Assembly (NCBI RefSeq): GCF_001655675.1
Contig: NZ_LYRP01000012.1
Span: 62,001 to 126,000, forward strand
Source of the DNA: Mangrovibacter phragmitis
GTDB taxonomy: Bacteria > Pseudomonadota > Gammaproteobacteria > Enterobacterales > Enterobacteriaceae
Length of the DNA stretch: 64,000 nucleotides
Direction of reading: 5' to 3'
Within the stretch, counting starts at the first letter, position 1, and each line of letters begins with the position of its first letter. The notes under the pieces were generated by a model. That model ran no database searches. It saw nothing but the letters and a program-made list of their open reading frames with translations, and was not told the origin of the DNA. A program made the translations under genes and the position numbers. This document shows positions 16,562-24,744 of this stretch, piece by piece.

Positions 16562-18532
16562 ATGCGATTCACGATAATCACCAACAAACCGGGTCAACAA
16601 CCGCCACAAACCAGTTGCGATTTCTATCCGCCAGGCGGCACCATTGGGCGCGGTTCCGATAACAACCTGGTGCTGCCAGATGAAACGCGCACCATTTCTC
16701 GCCTGCAGGCGATAGTGCATATCACAGCAGAAGGCACCTGCCGCATCACTAACCGTGGCAACATCACCCGCGTGCTGCTGAATGATATTCCGCTGGATCG
16801 TGGCCGCCAGGTTGAGCTCGAAGACGGCGATATTCTGGGTATTGATGAATACCGCCTGCAAGTTACGGCACTGGGGGCGCAGCCGACTGCGCCTCAACAA
16901 CCTGCTGCACACCATGCCGCCAGTGCCGTTCCTCATAAAGCGGCACCTGCGCCGGTTCGCCCGGTGTCAGCTGCTCCAGCACAACCATCTGCTGTAAACG
17001 CCGATGGTACAGCGGCTATCCCCAGTGAAATCTGGGACAGCCTGATGCAGGAATTCTCTATTTCCGACAACATTTCCAGTAGCCCGGTGAGTGGGAAAGG
17101 CGAGCACACCACGGTGGAACCTGGCCACAACCCCTTTGCCGAGCCTGAAAGTGTTGAGCGTAACCCGGAAGACCCACTCGCCCAGTTCAATACCAGCGAG
17201 CCGCTGTTTAACGAGAAAAAACCGCAGACTGATAACTTATTCGCCGAGTCTTCACTGTTTAGCGGTGACAGTATCTTTGAAGACAATACCCCGTCTTCAC
17301 TGGTTCAGCCGGAAACCGCGGAAAATAAACCAACTGTTGGTAGCAGTGAACTGGATCCACTGGCTTTATTCGGTGCCAGCGAAGCCGCTCCCGCGGCACG
17401 TAATCACGATGACCCACTGGGCCTGATGATGGGTAATGCTGTGCCATTAACGGTACCAGGCAGCACCACTAAGCCGCAGGAAACAGTAACACCGACAGAG
17501 CGGCATCATGCAGCAGAACAGCCACATGCCACAAAACCCTCTGTGGCAGAACAACCTGCTCATGAACCAGAGCCTGCGGCCACACACCACGAAAACCCGG
17601 TTTCTGCACTGTTTGAAACGGCATCACTGGCCTCTTCACCGTTGTTTGATGATGACGAGACAGCCACGACTGTCACACCAGCCGATATACTGGTAACACC
17701 GCCGCCAGTGCAGGAAAACGCAGAAGAAACCATACCTGCCAGCACAACACAAGCCGCCAACGGCTACGAAGGTATCACCCTGCCCACTCCGCAGGCTGTG
17801 CAACGTGCCCATGTGCAGACACCTAAAGGCCGCCTGCGAATTGACCCGGTCGCCTCGCCGTCGTCTGCCGACAAATCTGCGCAGGTCACCAGCCAGCAAG
17901 GCGAAGGCGATGTATTACAGGGCGAGTTACTGGCTGCATTACTGGAAGGTATGGGCCTTGGCGACATGCAGCCCGTCCCTCAGTTTGATAAAGAAAACAT
18001 GCGCCAGTTTGGGCAAATGCTGAGTATGTTTTCGCAGGGTACAGTAGCACTGCTCTCTTCCCGCTCCATTCTCAAACGCGGTGTCAAAGCCGATATGACT
18101 ATGGTGCTGGACGACGCCAACAACCCGTTCAAACTGCTGCCTTCCGGGAAAACGGTGCTCATGCAAATGTTTGGCACACGTATGCCTGGCTTTATGCCAC
18201 CGCGTAAGTCAGTGCGTGATGCCCTGATAGACTTGCAGGCTCACCAGTTGGGTATGATTTCCGGTATCCGGGCGATTATTGCCGCTATGCTGCAGTCGTT
18301 TAACCCGGAACAGCTCGAAGAGCAGGCCCGGGAAGATGGCGTGGTGTCGCGCATTGGTTTACCCGGCAGCCGTAAAGCCGCCTTGTGGGATTACTTTGTG
18401 AAAACCTACGGCGAAACCGCCGGAGAAATTGAAGATGACTTCCACACCTTGTTTGGTGAAGCATTCCTGCACGCTTACGACATGGAAGTGAACCAGTACA
18501 AAGACTCACAAAGTGGATCAGAAGAAGAATGA
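16562..18532 (+). CDS. tagH: T6SS FHA-domain protein Fha (TagH)
   Basis: This 656-residue protein begins with a forkhead-associated domain (about residues 20-100) showing GGTIGRGSDNNLVLP and ISRLQAIVHI, the phosphothreonine-binding loops. A long low-complexity linker rich in Ala, Pro, Glu and His follows (about 110-440), and then a conserved C-terminal T6SS Fha domain (about 450-645; LLAALLEGMGLGD, FGEAFLHAYDMEVNQY). In Pseudomonas and Serratia the kinase PpkA phosphorylates Fha to switch on the T6SS and PppA reverses it; both are encoded here. AGGA lies about eight bases before the ATG. Its last bases overlap pppA as ATGA. Confidence 0.93.
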   Translation: MRFTIITNKPGQQPPQTSCDFYPPGGTIGRGSDNNLVLPDETRTISRLQAIVHITAEGTCRITNRGNITRVLLNDIPLDRGRQVELEDGDILGIDEYRLQVTALGAQPTAPQQPAAHHAASAVPHKAAPAPVRPVSAAPAQPSAVNADGTAAIPSEIWDSLMQEFSISDNISSSPVSGKGEHTTVEPGHNPFAEPESVERNPEDPLAQFNTSEPLFNEKKPQTDNLFAESSLFSGDSIFEDNTPSSLVQPETAENKPTVGSSELDPLALFGASEAAPAARNHDDPLGLMMGNAVPLTVPGSTTKPQETVTPTERHHAAEQPHATKPSVAEQPAHEPEPAATHHENPVSALFETASLASSPLFDDDETATTVTPADILVTPPPVQENAEETIPASTTQAANGYEGITLPTPQAVQRAHVQTPKGRLRIDPVASPSSADKSAQVTSQQGEGDVLQGELLAALLEGMGLGDMQPVPQFDKENMRQFGQMLSMFSQGTVALLSSRSILKRGVKADMTMVLDDANNPFKLLPSGKTVLMQMFGTRMPGFMPPRKSVRDALIDLQAHQLGMISGIRAIIAAMLQSFNPEQLEEQAREDGVVSRIGLPGSRKAALWDYFVKTYGETAGEIEDDFHTLFGEAFLHAYDMEVNQYKDSQSGSEEE

Positions 18533-19323
18533 ATATCACCATGGCATCGCTCTCCCAACAAGGAGAGCGGACAAGCAACCAGGATCAAACCGGTGAGGTG
18601 ATTGGCGAGCGCGCGGCATGCTTTCTGGTGTGTGATGGTGTTGCGGGTAACGCAGGCGGCGAGGTTGCCGCGCGTATCGCCCGTAATGCCATCCTGACCG
18701 AGTTCGATGGCGAACAACACCTCAACCCACAGTTCATTCGCCAGTATGTGAATAACGCCAACCAGGCGATTCGCAGCGAACAGAAAAACGACCAGGACAA
18801 CAGTAAAATGGGTACCACGCTGGTCAGCCTGTTTATTGACCGGGATTACCACCTGGCGTACTGGGTCCATGCAGGCGACAGCCGCCTGTATTTATTCCGG
18901 CGCGGTTTTTTATACCAGGTTACCACCGATCACAGCCTGATCCAGCAGTTAAAAGATGCCGGGCACCAGACCGAAGGTGTCAGCAGCAACCTGCTCTATT
19001 TTGCTCTGGGCATGGGTGATGAACGCCGGGAAGCCAGCTACAGCGATGTGGTTCCCGTAGAAGACGGCGATGCGTTTTTGCTGTGTACTGATGGTTTTTG
19101 GCATGGGGTAACACAAGAACAGATGCAGCAGTCCTTGCAGATGGTAAACACGCCACAAGAGTGGCTGACCCTGATGCACCAGAGCCTGCGTAAACATGGC
19201 GAAACCAGTGACGATACACAGGATAATTACAGTGCGATAGCCGTATGGGTTGGTCAGCCACAAGAAACCACGCTGATCCACTCGCTGGCGGAGGCCGCAC
19301 AATTCTTTCCCCTTCGTGATTGA
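18529..19323 (+). CDS. pppA: T6SS PP2C-type Ser/Thr phosphatase PppA
   Basis: This 264-residue protein carries the PP2C metal-binding motifs: RTSNQDQTGE, then FLVCDGVAGNAGGE (Asp-Gly pair), then GTTLVSLFIDRDYHLAYWVHAGDSRLY split into GTTLVSLF and HAGDSRLYLF, and the late CTDGFWHG with QDNYSAIAV. It should dephosphorylate Fha and so turn the T6SS down or re-set it between firing events. The ATGA overlap with tagH implies translational coupling of the phosphatase to its substrate. The length is normal for the family and no key residue is missing. Confidence 0.92.
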   Translation: MNITMASLSQQGERTSNQDQTGEVIGERAACFLVCDGVAGNAGGEVAARIARNAILTEFDGEQHLNPQFIRQYVNNANQAIRSEQKNDQDNSKMGTTLVSLFIDRDYHLAYWVHAGDSRLYLFRRGFLYQVTTDHSLIQQLKDAGHQTEGVSSNLLYFALGMGDERREASYSDVVPVEDGDAFLLCTDGFWHGVTQEQMQQSLQMVNTPQEWLTLMHQSLRKHGETSDDTQDNYSAIAVWVGQPQETTLIHSLAEAAQFFPLRD

Positions 19324-19344
19324 TTGAAACGAACAAGGATTTAT

Positions 19345-20322
19345 ATGAAATATTGGCTTTCGGGTTTACTGGCGTTGTTGGCGGCATCGTCCAGCGCGTG
19401 GGCAGAAAATTACCGGATTGTTCAGTCACCGTCTCTGAAGCTGGATGTCTGGATAGACAACATCCAGGACAACACAGCAAAAAGTTGGTGTACCAGTGAA
19501 TTACCGCTGCGAATTGTCGCGAACGGCGAGAAAAAACCGGAAATCCTGCAGGCTTTCCTGCCGCAGGTTGGCAAATTGCTACAAAGCCAGTGCGGCACAC
19601 TGAACACCCTGCGCTGGGAAATGACGGCACCGGATGGCAAGAAACTGGCTACCGGTACCGCAGAGAAAAAGCATGACTGGCGTGTTGATATCGCACCCGC
19701 TGCTCAGGTTATTACCGCTGCCATTCCTCCTGCGAATAACCAACGTGCAGAGGATCTCTCACCGCCAGCAGATCGCACGCCCTGGTTTGAATTCAACCTG
19801 AAAGATGGCTGCCGCCTGCGCACTTTCTGGCAGGGTGGCAGTGCCTCTCAGGCCCTGTTTATTCCGGCAAAAGACGACGGGAAATGTGAAAAAGGTGGCT
19901 GGCTGAATGGCCGGGGTAAAGTTACCCAGCAGGGCCAGAATGGTAGCCAGACTATCACTATGACCTTTGTTCACGGCTTCCCGGTGGCCGGGTTTAACCC
20001 AACAGCTAACACCAACACGTTGCTGATTGCCTCCGTGAATAACGAACGCATGGTGGTGAGTGACGAACGTTCCCCGCAAAGCTGGCTGATTATGCAGTAT
20101 GTCCCGCGCATTAACGGCTGGCAGGTGGATGGCACCGTTGCGGTAGAAATGCCGCGCGACCAGGCCAGTGACGGCGATAAACTAAAAGCGCGTCTGGATG
20201 AAGTACGCAAAGTATGGGGACCCTATCTGGAGCCGAATACCGCGCTGACTATCCAACTGGTGGATGCCGTGCATCTGCAACTTAAAGACCCGGCAGCAGG
20301 CGCATACCATACGCTGAAGTAA
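19345..20322 (+). CDS. Periplasmic T6SS-cluster protein of unknown function
   Basis: This 325-residue protein begins with a signal peptide (MKYWLSGLLALLAASSSAWA, cleavage before Glu21), has no lipobox and no other membrane segment, and so should be periplasmic. Four Cys residues (SWCTSEL, SQCGTL, DGCRLRTF, GKCEKGG) could form two disulfides. I do not recognise the family. It is embedded between pppA and tagJ on the T6SS transcript, which argues for an envelope role in the system. I start at ATG 19345, with AAGGA five bases upstream, rather than at TTG 19324. Confidence 0.6.
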   Translation: MKYWLSGLLALLAASSSAWAENYRIVQSPSLKLDVWIDNIQDNTAKSWCTSELPLRIVANGEKKPEILQAFLPQVGKLLQSQCGTLNTLRWEMTAPDGKKLATGTAEKKHDWRVDIAPAAQVITAAIPPANNQRAEDLSPPADRTPWFEFNLKDGCRLRTFWQGGSASQALFIPAKDDGKCEKGGWLNGRGKVTQQGQNGSQTITMTFVHGFPVAGFNPTANTNTLLIASVNNERMVVSDERSPQSWLIMQYVPRINGWQVDGTVAVEMPRDQASDGDKLKARLDEVRKVWGPYLEPNTALTIQLVDAVHLQLKDPAAGAYHTLK

Positions 20323-20345
20323 CCTAACCACCACAAGGAATGATT

Positions 20346-21170
20346 ATGCACACCCTCTACCAACAGATGGCCGGAGATTCGCTGGCAGAAACCCTGACGC
20401 GCCTGGAAAGTAATATTAAATCCCGGCCTGCGGATGCGGACCTGCGCGCAGCGTTTGTTCAGTTGCTCTGTCTGGCGGGCAACTGGCAGCGAGCCCGCAC
20501 CCAACTGAAAAGCTGGGCGGCGCTAAAACCTCAGGCACAACCCACAGTGACCTTGCTGGAACAGGCTATTGAAGGTGAGTTAACGCGCGCGCGGGTTTTT
20601 GCCGGTGAAACGGCACCCAGAATGCCTGAACAGGCCTGGCCCTGGGTTCACCATCTGGTTGACGCACTGGCACGGGAAAATGCCGGTGATAGCGCCGCAG
20701 CCCTGGCGCTGCGAGAACAGGCGCTGGAAGCCGCTGAACCCAATCCAGGTTCTTTACAGGTTAACGAGGAAAGTGTGGCGTTTGGCTGGCTGATGGATGG
20801 CGATGCCCGCCTGGGGCCGGTGTGCGAATTTATCGTCAACGGGCATTACTTCTGGGCGCCATTTTGCGCCATTCGGGAAATCATTTTTCAGGCACCGGCG
20901 AGCGTCACCGACCTGGTGTGGCGCCATGCCCGGATAACGCTGGTGGATGGCAGTGAACAAGTTTGCCAAATTCCTGCGCGCTACCCGGTAGATGCCAGCA
21001 CGGAAGACCGTTTTCTACTGGGGCGCGAAACTCACTGGGCAGCACTGGACGAAGAGGGTGCGTTTTGTCTCGGACAGGGGCAGAAAGTGCTGCTCAATGC
21101 TGATGATGCTTATTCCTTGCTGACACTGGACACGCTGGCATTCGCTGGCTCCGAATCTGACCATGAGTAA
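20346..21170 (+). CDS. tagJ: T6SS accessory protein TagJ (ImpE/SciE family)
   Basis: This 274-residue protein matches the ImpE family: an N-terminal TPR-like region (DADLRAAFVQLLCLAGNWQRA is the family signature) and a C-terminal domain with FIVNGHYFWAPFCAIREI and PARYPVD. TagJ of Pseudomonas HSI-1 binds TssB and is thought to help ClpV act on the sheath, though it is dispensable in some species. The ATG at 20340 directly abuts its ribosome site, so I use the ATG at 20346, with AAGGA six bases upstream. It overlaps tssE by eight bases. Confidence 0.88.
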   Translation: MHTLYQQMAGDSLAETLTRLESNIKSRPADADLRAAFVQLLCLAGNWQRARTQLKSWAALKPQAQPTVTLLEQAIEGELTRARVFAGETAPRMPEQAWPWVHHLVDALARENAGDSAAALALREQALEAAEPNPGSLQVNEESVAFGWLMDGDARLGPVCEFIVNGHYFWAPFCAIREIIFQAPASVTDLVWRHARITLVDGSEQVCQIPARYPVDASTEDRFLLGRETHWAALDEEGAFCLGQGQKVLLNADDAYSLLTLDTLAFAGSESDHE

Positions 21171-21735
21171 TCACGACCAGAACGCTAACCCTTCTGATCT
21201 GCTGCGAGCCGGCTACCGCCAAAGGGTCGGCAAGCAGACGGTGGGCGCGCGCGACAAAATGCAGCCATCATTGCTGGACCGGCTGACAGATGACGCGCCC
21301 GACCAGCAAAAAGAACCGGCCAGCCATAATCTGATTTCCCACAGCACACTGCGGCGCAACGTGCTGCGTGACTTACAGTGGCTGTTCAACACCATCAACA
21401 ATGAAGCGCAGAATGATCTGCGCGATTTTGCCCATATTCGCCGTTCGGTCGTGAATTTCGGTATCGCTCCACTGGCCGGGAAACGGATGTCGGAAATTGA
21501 ATGGCAGGATATTCAGCGCAAGCTCACCGAAGCTATTCTGGCTTTTGAGCCCCGCATTATTCCGCAGGGGCTGCAAGTGCGCTGTTTGTCTGACCCGCAA
21601 TCGCTGGATGCGCACAACGTTTTGTCCATTGAGATAAAAGGCCGGTTGTGGTGTGTCCCCTGGCCGCTGGAATTTCTGTTCCGCACTGATGTGGATCTGG
21701 AAAACGGGCATTTTGAGTTAAAAGACGCAGGCTGA
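21163..21735 (+). CDS. tssE: T6SS baseplate protein TssE (gp25-like)
   Basis: This 190-residue protein contains the gp25-like fold: RRNVLRDLQWLFNTIN, then VVNFGIAPLAGKRMSEI, then the IQRKLTEAILAFEPRI helix with conserved acidic residue. TssE sits in the baseplate wedge with TssF and TssG and contacts the first sheath layer. It overlaps tagJ by eight bases and is followed two bases later by tssF, so the group is translationally linked. The N-terminal 60 residues are more variable, which is usual for the family. Confidence 0.94.
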   Translation: MSNHDQNANPSDLLRAGYRQRVGKQTVGARDKMQPSLLDRLTDDAPDQQKEPASHNLISHSTLRRNVLRDLQWLFNTINNEAQNDLRDFAHIRRSVVNFGIAPLAGKRMSEIEWQDIQRKLTEAILAFEPRIIPQGLQVRCLSDPQSLDAHNVLSIEIKGRLWCVPWPLEFLFRTDVDLENGHFELKDAG

Positions 21736-21737
21736 TT

Positions 21738-23609
21738 ATGGACAGTAAACTTCTCGACTATTACAACCGCGAGCTGGCGTATCTGCGCGAAATGGGCGCA
21801 GAATTTGCCAGTCGCTATCCCAAAGTGGCCGGTCGGCTCGGGATGCGGGGTATCGAAGTCGCAGACCCTTACGTCGAACGCCTGATGGAAGGCTTTGCCT
21901 TTCTGACCTCGCGTGTCCAGCTAAAAATGGATGCGGAATTTCCGCGCTTCTCCCAGCGCTTGCTGGAAATGTTCGCGCCAAACTACCTTGCCCCCACGCC
22001 CTCTATGGCGATTGCCCAGCTCCAGCCAGATATGCAAAAAGGCGACTTGAGTGATGGCTTCACCGTGCCGCGTGGCACCATGATGGACAGCCTGACGCTG
22101 AAAAAAAATGGCGTCACCTGTGCCTGGACTACCGCCCATGATGTCACGTTGTTGCCATTGCATATCAGCAACGTGGAACTGGGGGGCGTCCCGGCCGATG
22201 CACCACTGATGGCGATGGGGCTGAGCCAACGAGGCGCAGCCAGCGCACTGCGCATTCGTATTGCCTGTAATGGCAAGAATACGCTGGAAAATCTCAACTT
22301 CGACCGGCTGGATTTTTTCCTCAGCGGCCCGGACATTGAAGCACAGAAATTACTTGAACTGGTGATGCAGCACTCCGTGGGGCTGTTTTGCCAGACGGTG
22401 GCGCCATCGCCGCAACGTATTGTACTGGGCGATGACGCCCTGACCCAGGAAGGGTTCGCGCCGGAACAGGCGATGTTGCCCGATGACCTGCGAAACTTCG
22501 ATGGTTACCGCCTGCTACAGGAATATTTCGCATTCCCGGCGCGTTGCCAGTTTATTGCTGTCAGCCAGTTACACAACTTGCTGGCGAAAAGCGCCGGTGC
22601 CAGTGCGTTTGATATCGTTATTTTGCTGGATAAAGCCGACAGTGCGCTGGAGCGCATAATTGATAAAGCGCACTTCTCGCTACACTGCACCCCGGTTATC
22701 AACCTGTTCCCTAAATATGCCGAACGGCAAAAAATTCAGGACAGCCAGGGCGAATACCACCTGGTTGTCGATAATGTCCGCCCGCTGGATTACGAAATCT
22801 ATGCGGTGAAAAATATCTATGGTTCGCGTACAGATCGCCGTGAAGAGCAGGTATTCCGCCCGTTCTGGCAATCATTCAGTAGTGACCACGGCAACTATGG
22901 CACCTATTTTTCGTTACGCCGTGAACAACGCGCCCTGTCTGAGCATGCATTACGTTATGGCACCCGCACTGGCTATGTCGGTTCCGAAGTGTTTGTTTCA
23001 CTGGTAGATGAAAACCATGCGCCCTGGTCCGACAGCCTGAGCCACCTGACAGCAGAAGTGCTGTGCACCAGCCGGGATTTACCGCTGATGCTGCAACAAG
23101 ATTTGGGTGAGTTTGTGATGCCGGATTCGTTGCCCGTTGCCGGTATCACTTTGCTTAAAGGCCCCACTCCGCCGCGCCCGGCGCTGGCCGAAGGGGTTGC
23201 CACCTGGCGGCTTATCAGCCACCTGCAAATGAATTACCTCAGCCTGATGGACAGCGAAAACGGTGAGGGCGCTGAAGCCCTGCGCCAGTTGCTCGGGCTG
23301 TATGGCAACCTGGCGGAAGTGCCAGTCGCCCGCCAGATAGACGGCCTGCGCCGTTGCCAGTTGCGCCCGGTACACCGCCGGGTACCCGAGCCAGGGCCAA
23401 TTGTCTTCGCCCGGGGTATTGCCATTGACCTGCAAGTGGACGAACAGGATTTCTCCGGGTTCAGCCCCTGGCTGCTCGGCAGTGTGCTCGAGCGCGTGTT
23501 CTCACGCCTGGTGGCAATCAACAGCTTTACGGAAGTGACACTGACCAGCCAGCAACGCGGTGAAATTGGCTGGTGGGGGCCACGCATGGGGAAACGGGCA
23601 CTGATATGA
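21738..23609 (+). CDS. tssF: T6SS baseplate protein TssF
   Basis: This 623-residue protein opens with the TssF signature LLDYYNRELAYLREMGAEFA followed by YPKVAGRLGM, and keeps VERLMEGFAFLTSRVQLK. It is one of two large wedge subunits (TssF2-TssG) of the baseplate and is related to phage gp6. It is of standard length and uninterrupted. Its stop overlaps the tssG start as ATGA, consistent with coupled synthesis. Confidence 0.96.
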   Translation: MDSKLLDYYNRELAYLREMGAEFASRYPKVAGRLGMRGIEVADPYVERLMEGFAFLTSRVQLKMDAEFPRFSQRLLEMFAPNYLAPTPSMAIAQLQPDMQKGDLSDGFTVPRGTMMDSLTLKKNGVTCAWTTAHDVTLLPLHISNVELGGVPADAPLMAMGLSQRGAASALRIRIACNGKNTLENLNFDRLDFFLSGPDIEAQKLLELVMQHSVGLFCQTVAPSPQRIVLGDDALTQEGFAPEQAMLPDDLRNFDGYRLLQEYFAFPARCQFIAVSQLHNLLAKSAGASAFDIVILLDKADSALERIIDKAHFSLHCTPVINLFPKYAERQKIQDSQGEYHLVVDNVRPLDYEIYAVKNIYGSRTDRREEQVFRPFWQSFSSDHGNYGTYFSLRREQRALSEHALRYGTRTGYVGSEVFVSLVDENHAPWSDSLSHLTAEVLCTSRDLPLMLQQDLGEFVMPDSLPVAGITLLKGPTPPRPALAEGVATWRLISHLQMNYLSLMDSENGEGAEALRQLLGLYGNLAEVPVARQIDGLRRCQLRPVHRRVPEPGPIVFARGIAIDLQVDEQDFSGFSPWLLGSVLERVFSRLVAINSFTEVTLTSQQRGEIGWWGPRMGKRALI

Positions 23610-24670
23610 GTGAGACCTCAACACCTGAAACCCGGCTACCCACGGTTAAGCGGGTAACCCGCCTGGCAGATAACTTCTGGCCTGCTGTCATGGCTGCGCC
23701 CTGGCGTTATGACCTGTTTCAATTGTTGCGCCGGGTTGATGCCCAGGGCGGTGGGCGTTATCCCCTGGGGCGTGCGCCGTTACCCCGTTTTGATGCCTTA
23801 CGGGTTGCCCAGCAGCCTTCGATGGCGTTTGCGCCTTCCACTCTGGCAACGGTAAAAGAACTCGACGGCCGCGATTTACACGAGGTTTCGATTTTCAGCT
23901 TCGGGTTATTTGGCCCCAACGGCCCGTTACCGGTGCACATGACAGAATACGTGCGTGAACGTATCTATCACCACCAGGACGACTCACTGAGCGCGTTTGC
24001 CGACTTGTTTCACCACCGCCTGAGCTTGTTGTTTTACCGCGCCTGGGCCGATGCGCAACCCACCGTTTCGCTGGACAGGCCGGATAACCGCCGTTTTGAA
24101 GATTACCTGGCCTGCCTCACAGGTATGGGGTTGCCCGGGCAGCGCCACCGGGGAAGCCTGAGTGAACATGCCCGGTTTGGGCTGGCCGGCCACCTGACAC
24201 GCAGTGGTCGCGATGCTGAAGGGCTGGAAAAAATGCTGCGCCACTATTTCCAGGTACCGGTGCGGGTACGGGGCAATATTCCGCACTGGATGCCGATAGC
24301 CCAGCGTGACCAAACCCGGCTGGGCGGCCACGGGCGACGCGCTCCGCGCCTGGGTGAATCCACGTTTGTGGGCATTGCAGTACGCGATGTGCAGCATAAA
24401 TTCCGTCTCGAAATTGGCCCGTTAAGTTTGCAGGACTACCAGCGGTTCCTGCCCGGCGAGCGCGAAGTGACCGAATTACGTGACTGGGTACGCCAGTACC
24501 TGGGCACGGACTATGCCTGGGATGTGCGCCTTATCCTTAAAGGTGCCGAGGCAACCGGCGCAACACTGGGTGGCAACAACCGCCTGGGGTACAGCGCCTG
24601 GCTGGGCGAGCGCCCGGAAAAACCCGACCGCCATGATCTGGTGTTTATGCCTGAGCCAGAACACAGCTAA
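23606..24670 (+). CDS. tssG: T6SS baseplate protein TssG
   Basis: This 354-residue protein matches TssG: a start region with PWRYDLFQLLRRVDAQGGG, then FSFGLFGPNGPLPVHMTEYV and FADLFHHRLSLLFYRAWADAQ-type sequence, all family hallmarks. It completes the TssFG wedge and contacts TssK. The frame is open from 23573, but the ATG at 23606 forms an ATGA overlap with the tssF stop and yields the normal N terminus. ClpV follows after 74 bases. Confidence 0.95.
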   Translation: MSETSTPETRLPTVKRVTRLADNFWPAVMAAPWRYDLFQLLRRVDAQGGGRYPLGRAPLPRFDALRVAQQPSMAFAPSTLATVKELDGRDLHEVSIFSFGLFGPNGPLPVHMTEYVRERIYHHQDDSLSAFADLFHHRLSLLFYRAWADAQPTVSLDRPDNRRFEDYLACLTGMGLPGQRHRGSLSEHARFGLAGHLTRSGRDAEGLEKMLRHYFQVPVRVRGNIPHWMPIAQRDQTRLGGHGRRAPRLGESTFVGIAVRDVQHKFRLEIGPLSLQDYQRFLPGEREVTELRDWVRQYLGTDYAWDVRLILKGAEATGATLGGNNRLGYSAWLGERPEKPDRHDLVFMPEPEHS

Positions 24671-24744
24671 CACATGCGTTGGGTTTACAACAATAACAAC
24701 ACTGTATTTCAGGCACCAGGTGCCAACTGTCAACAGGAATAATC

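Noticed and set aside
16478-16936. 152-residue minus-strand frame overlapping the start of fha
   Set aside because: It is the antisense shadow of the conserved FHA domain and has no recognisable protein.
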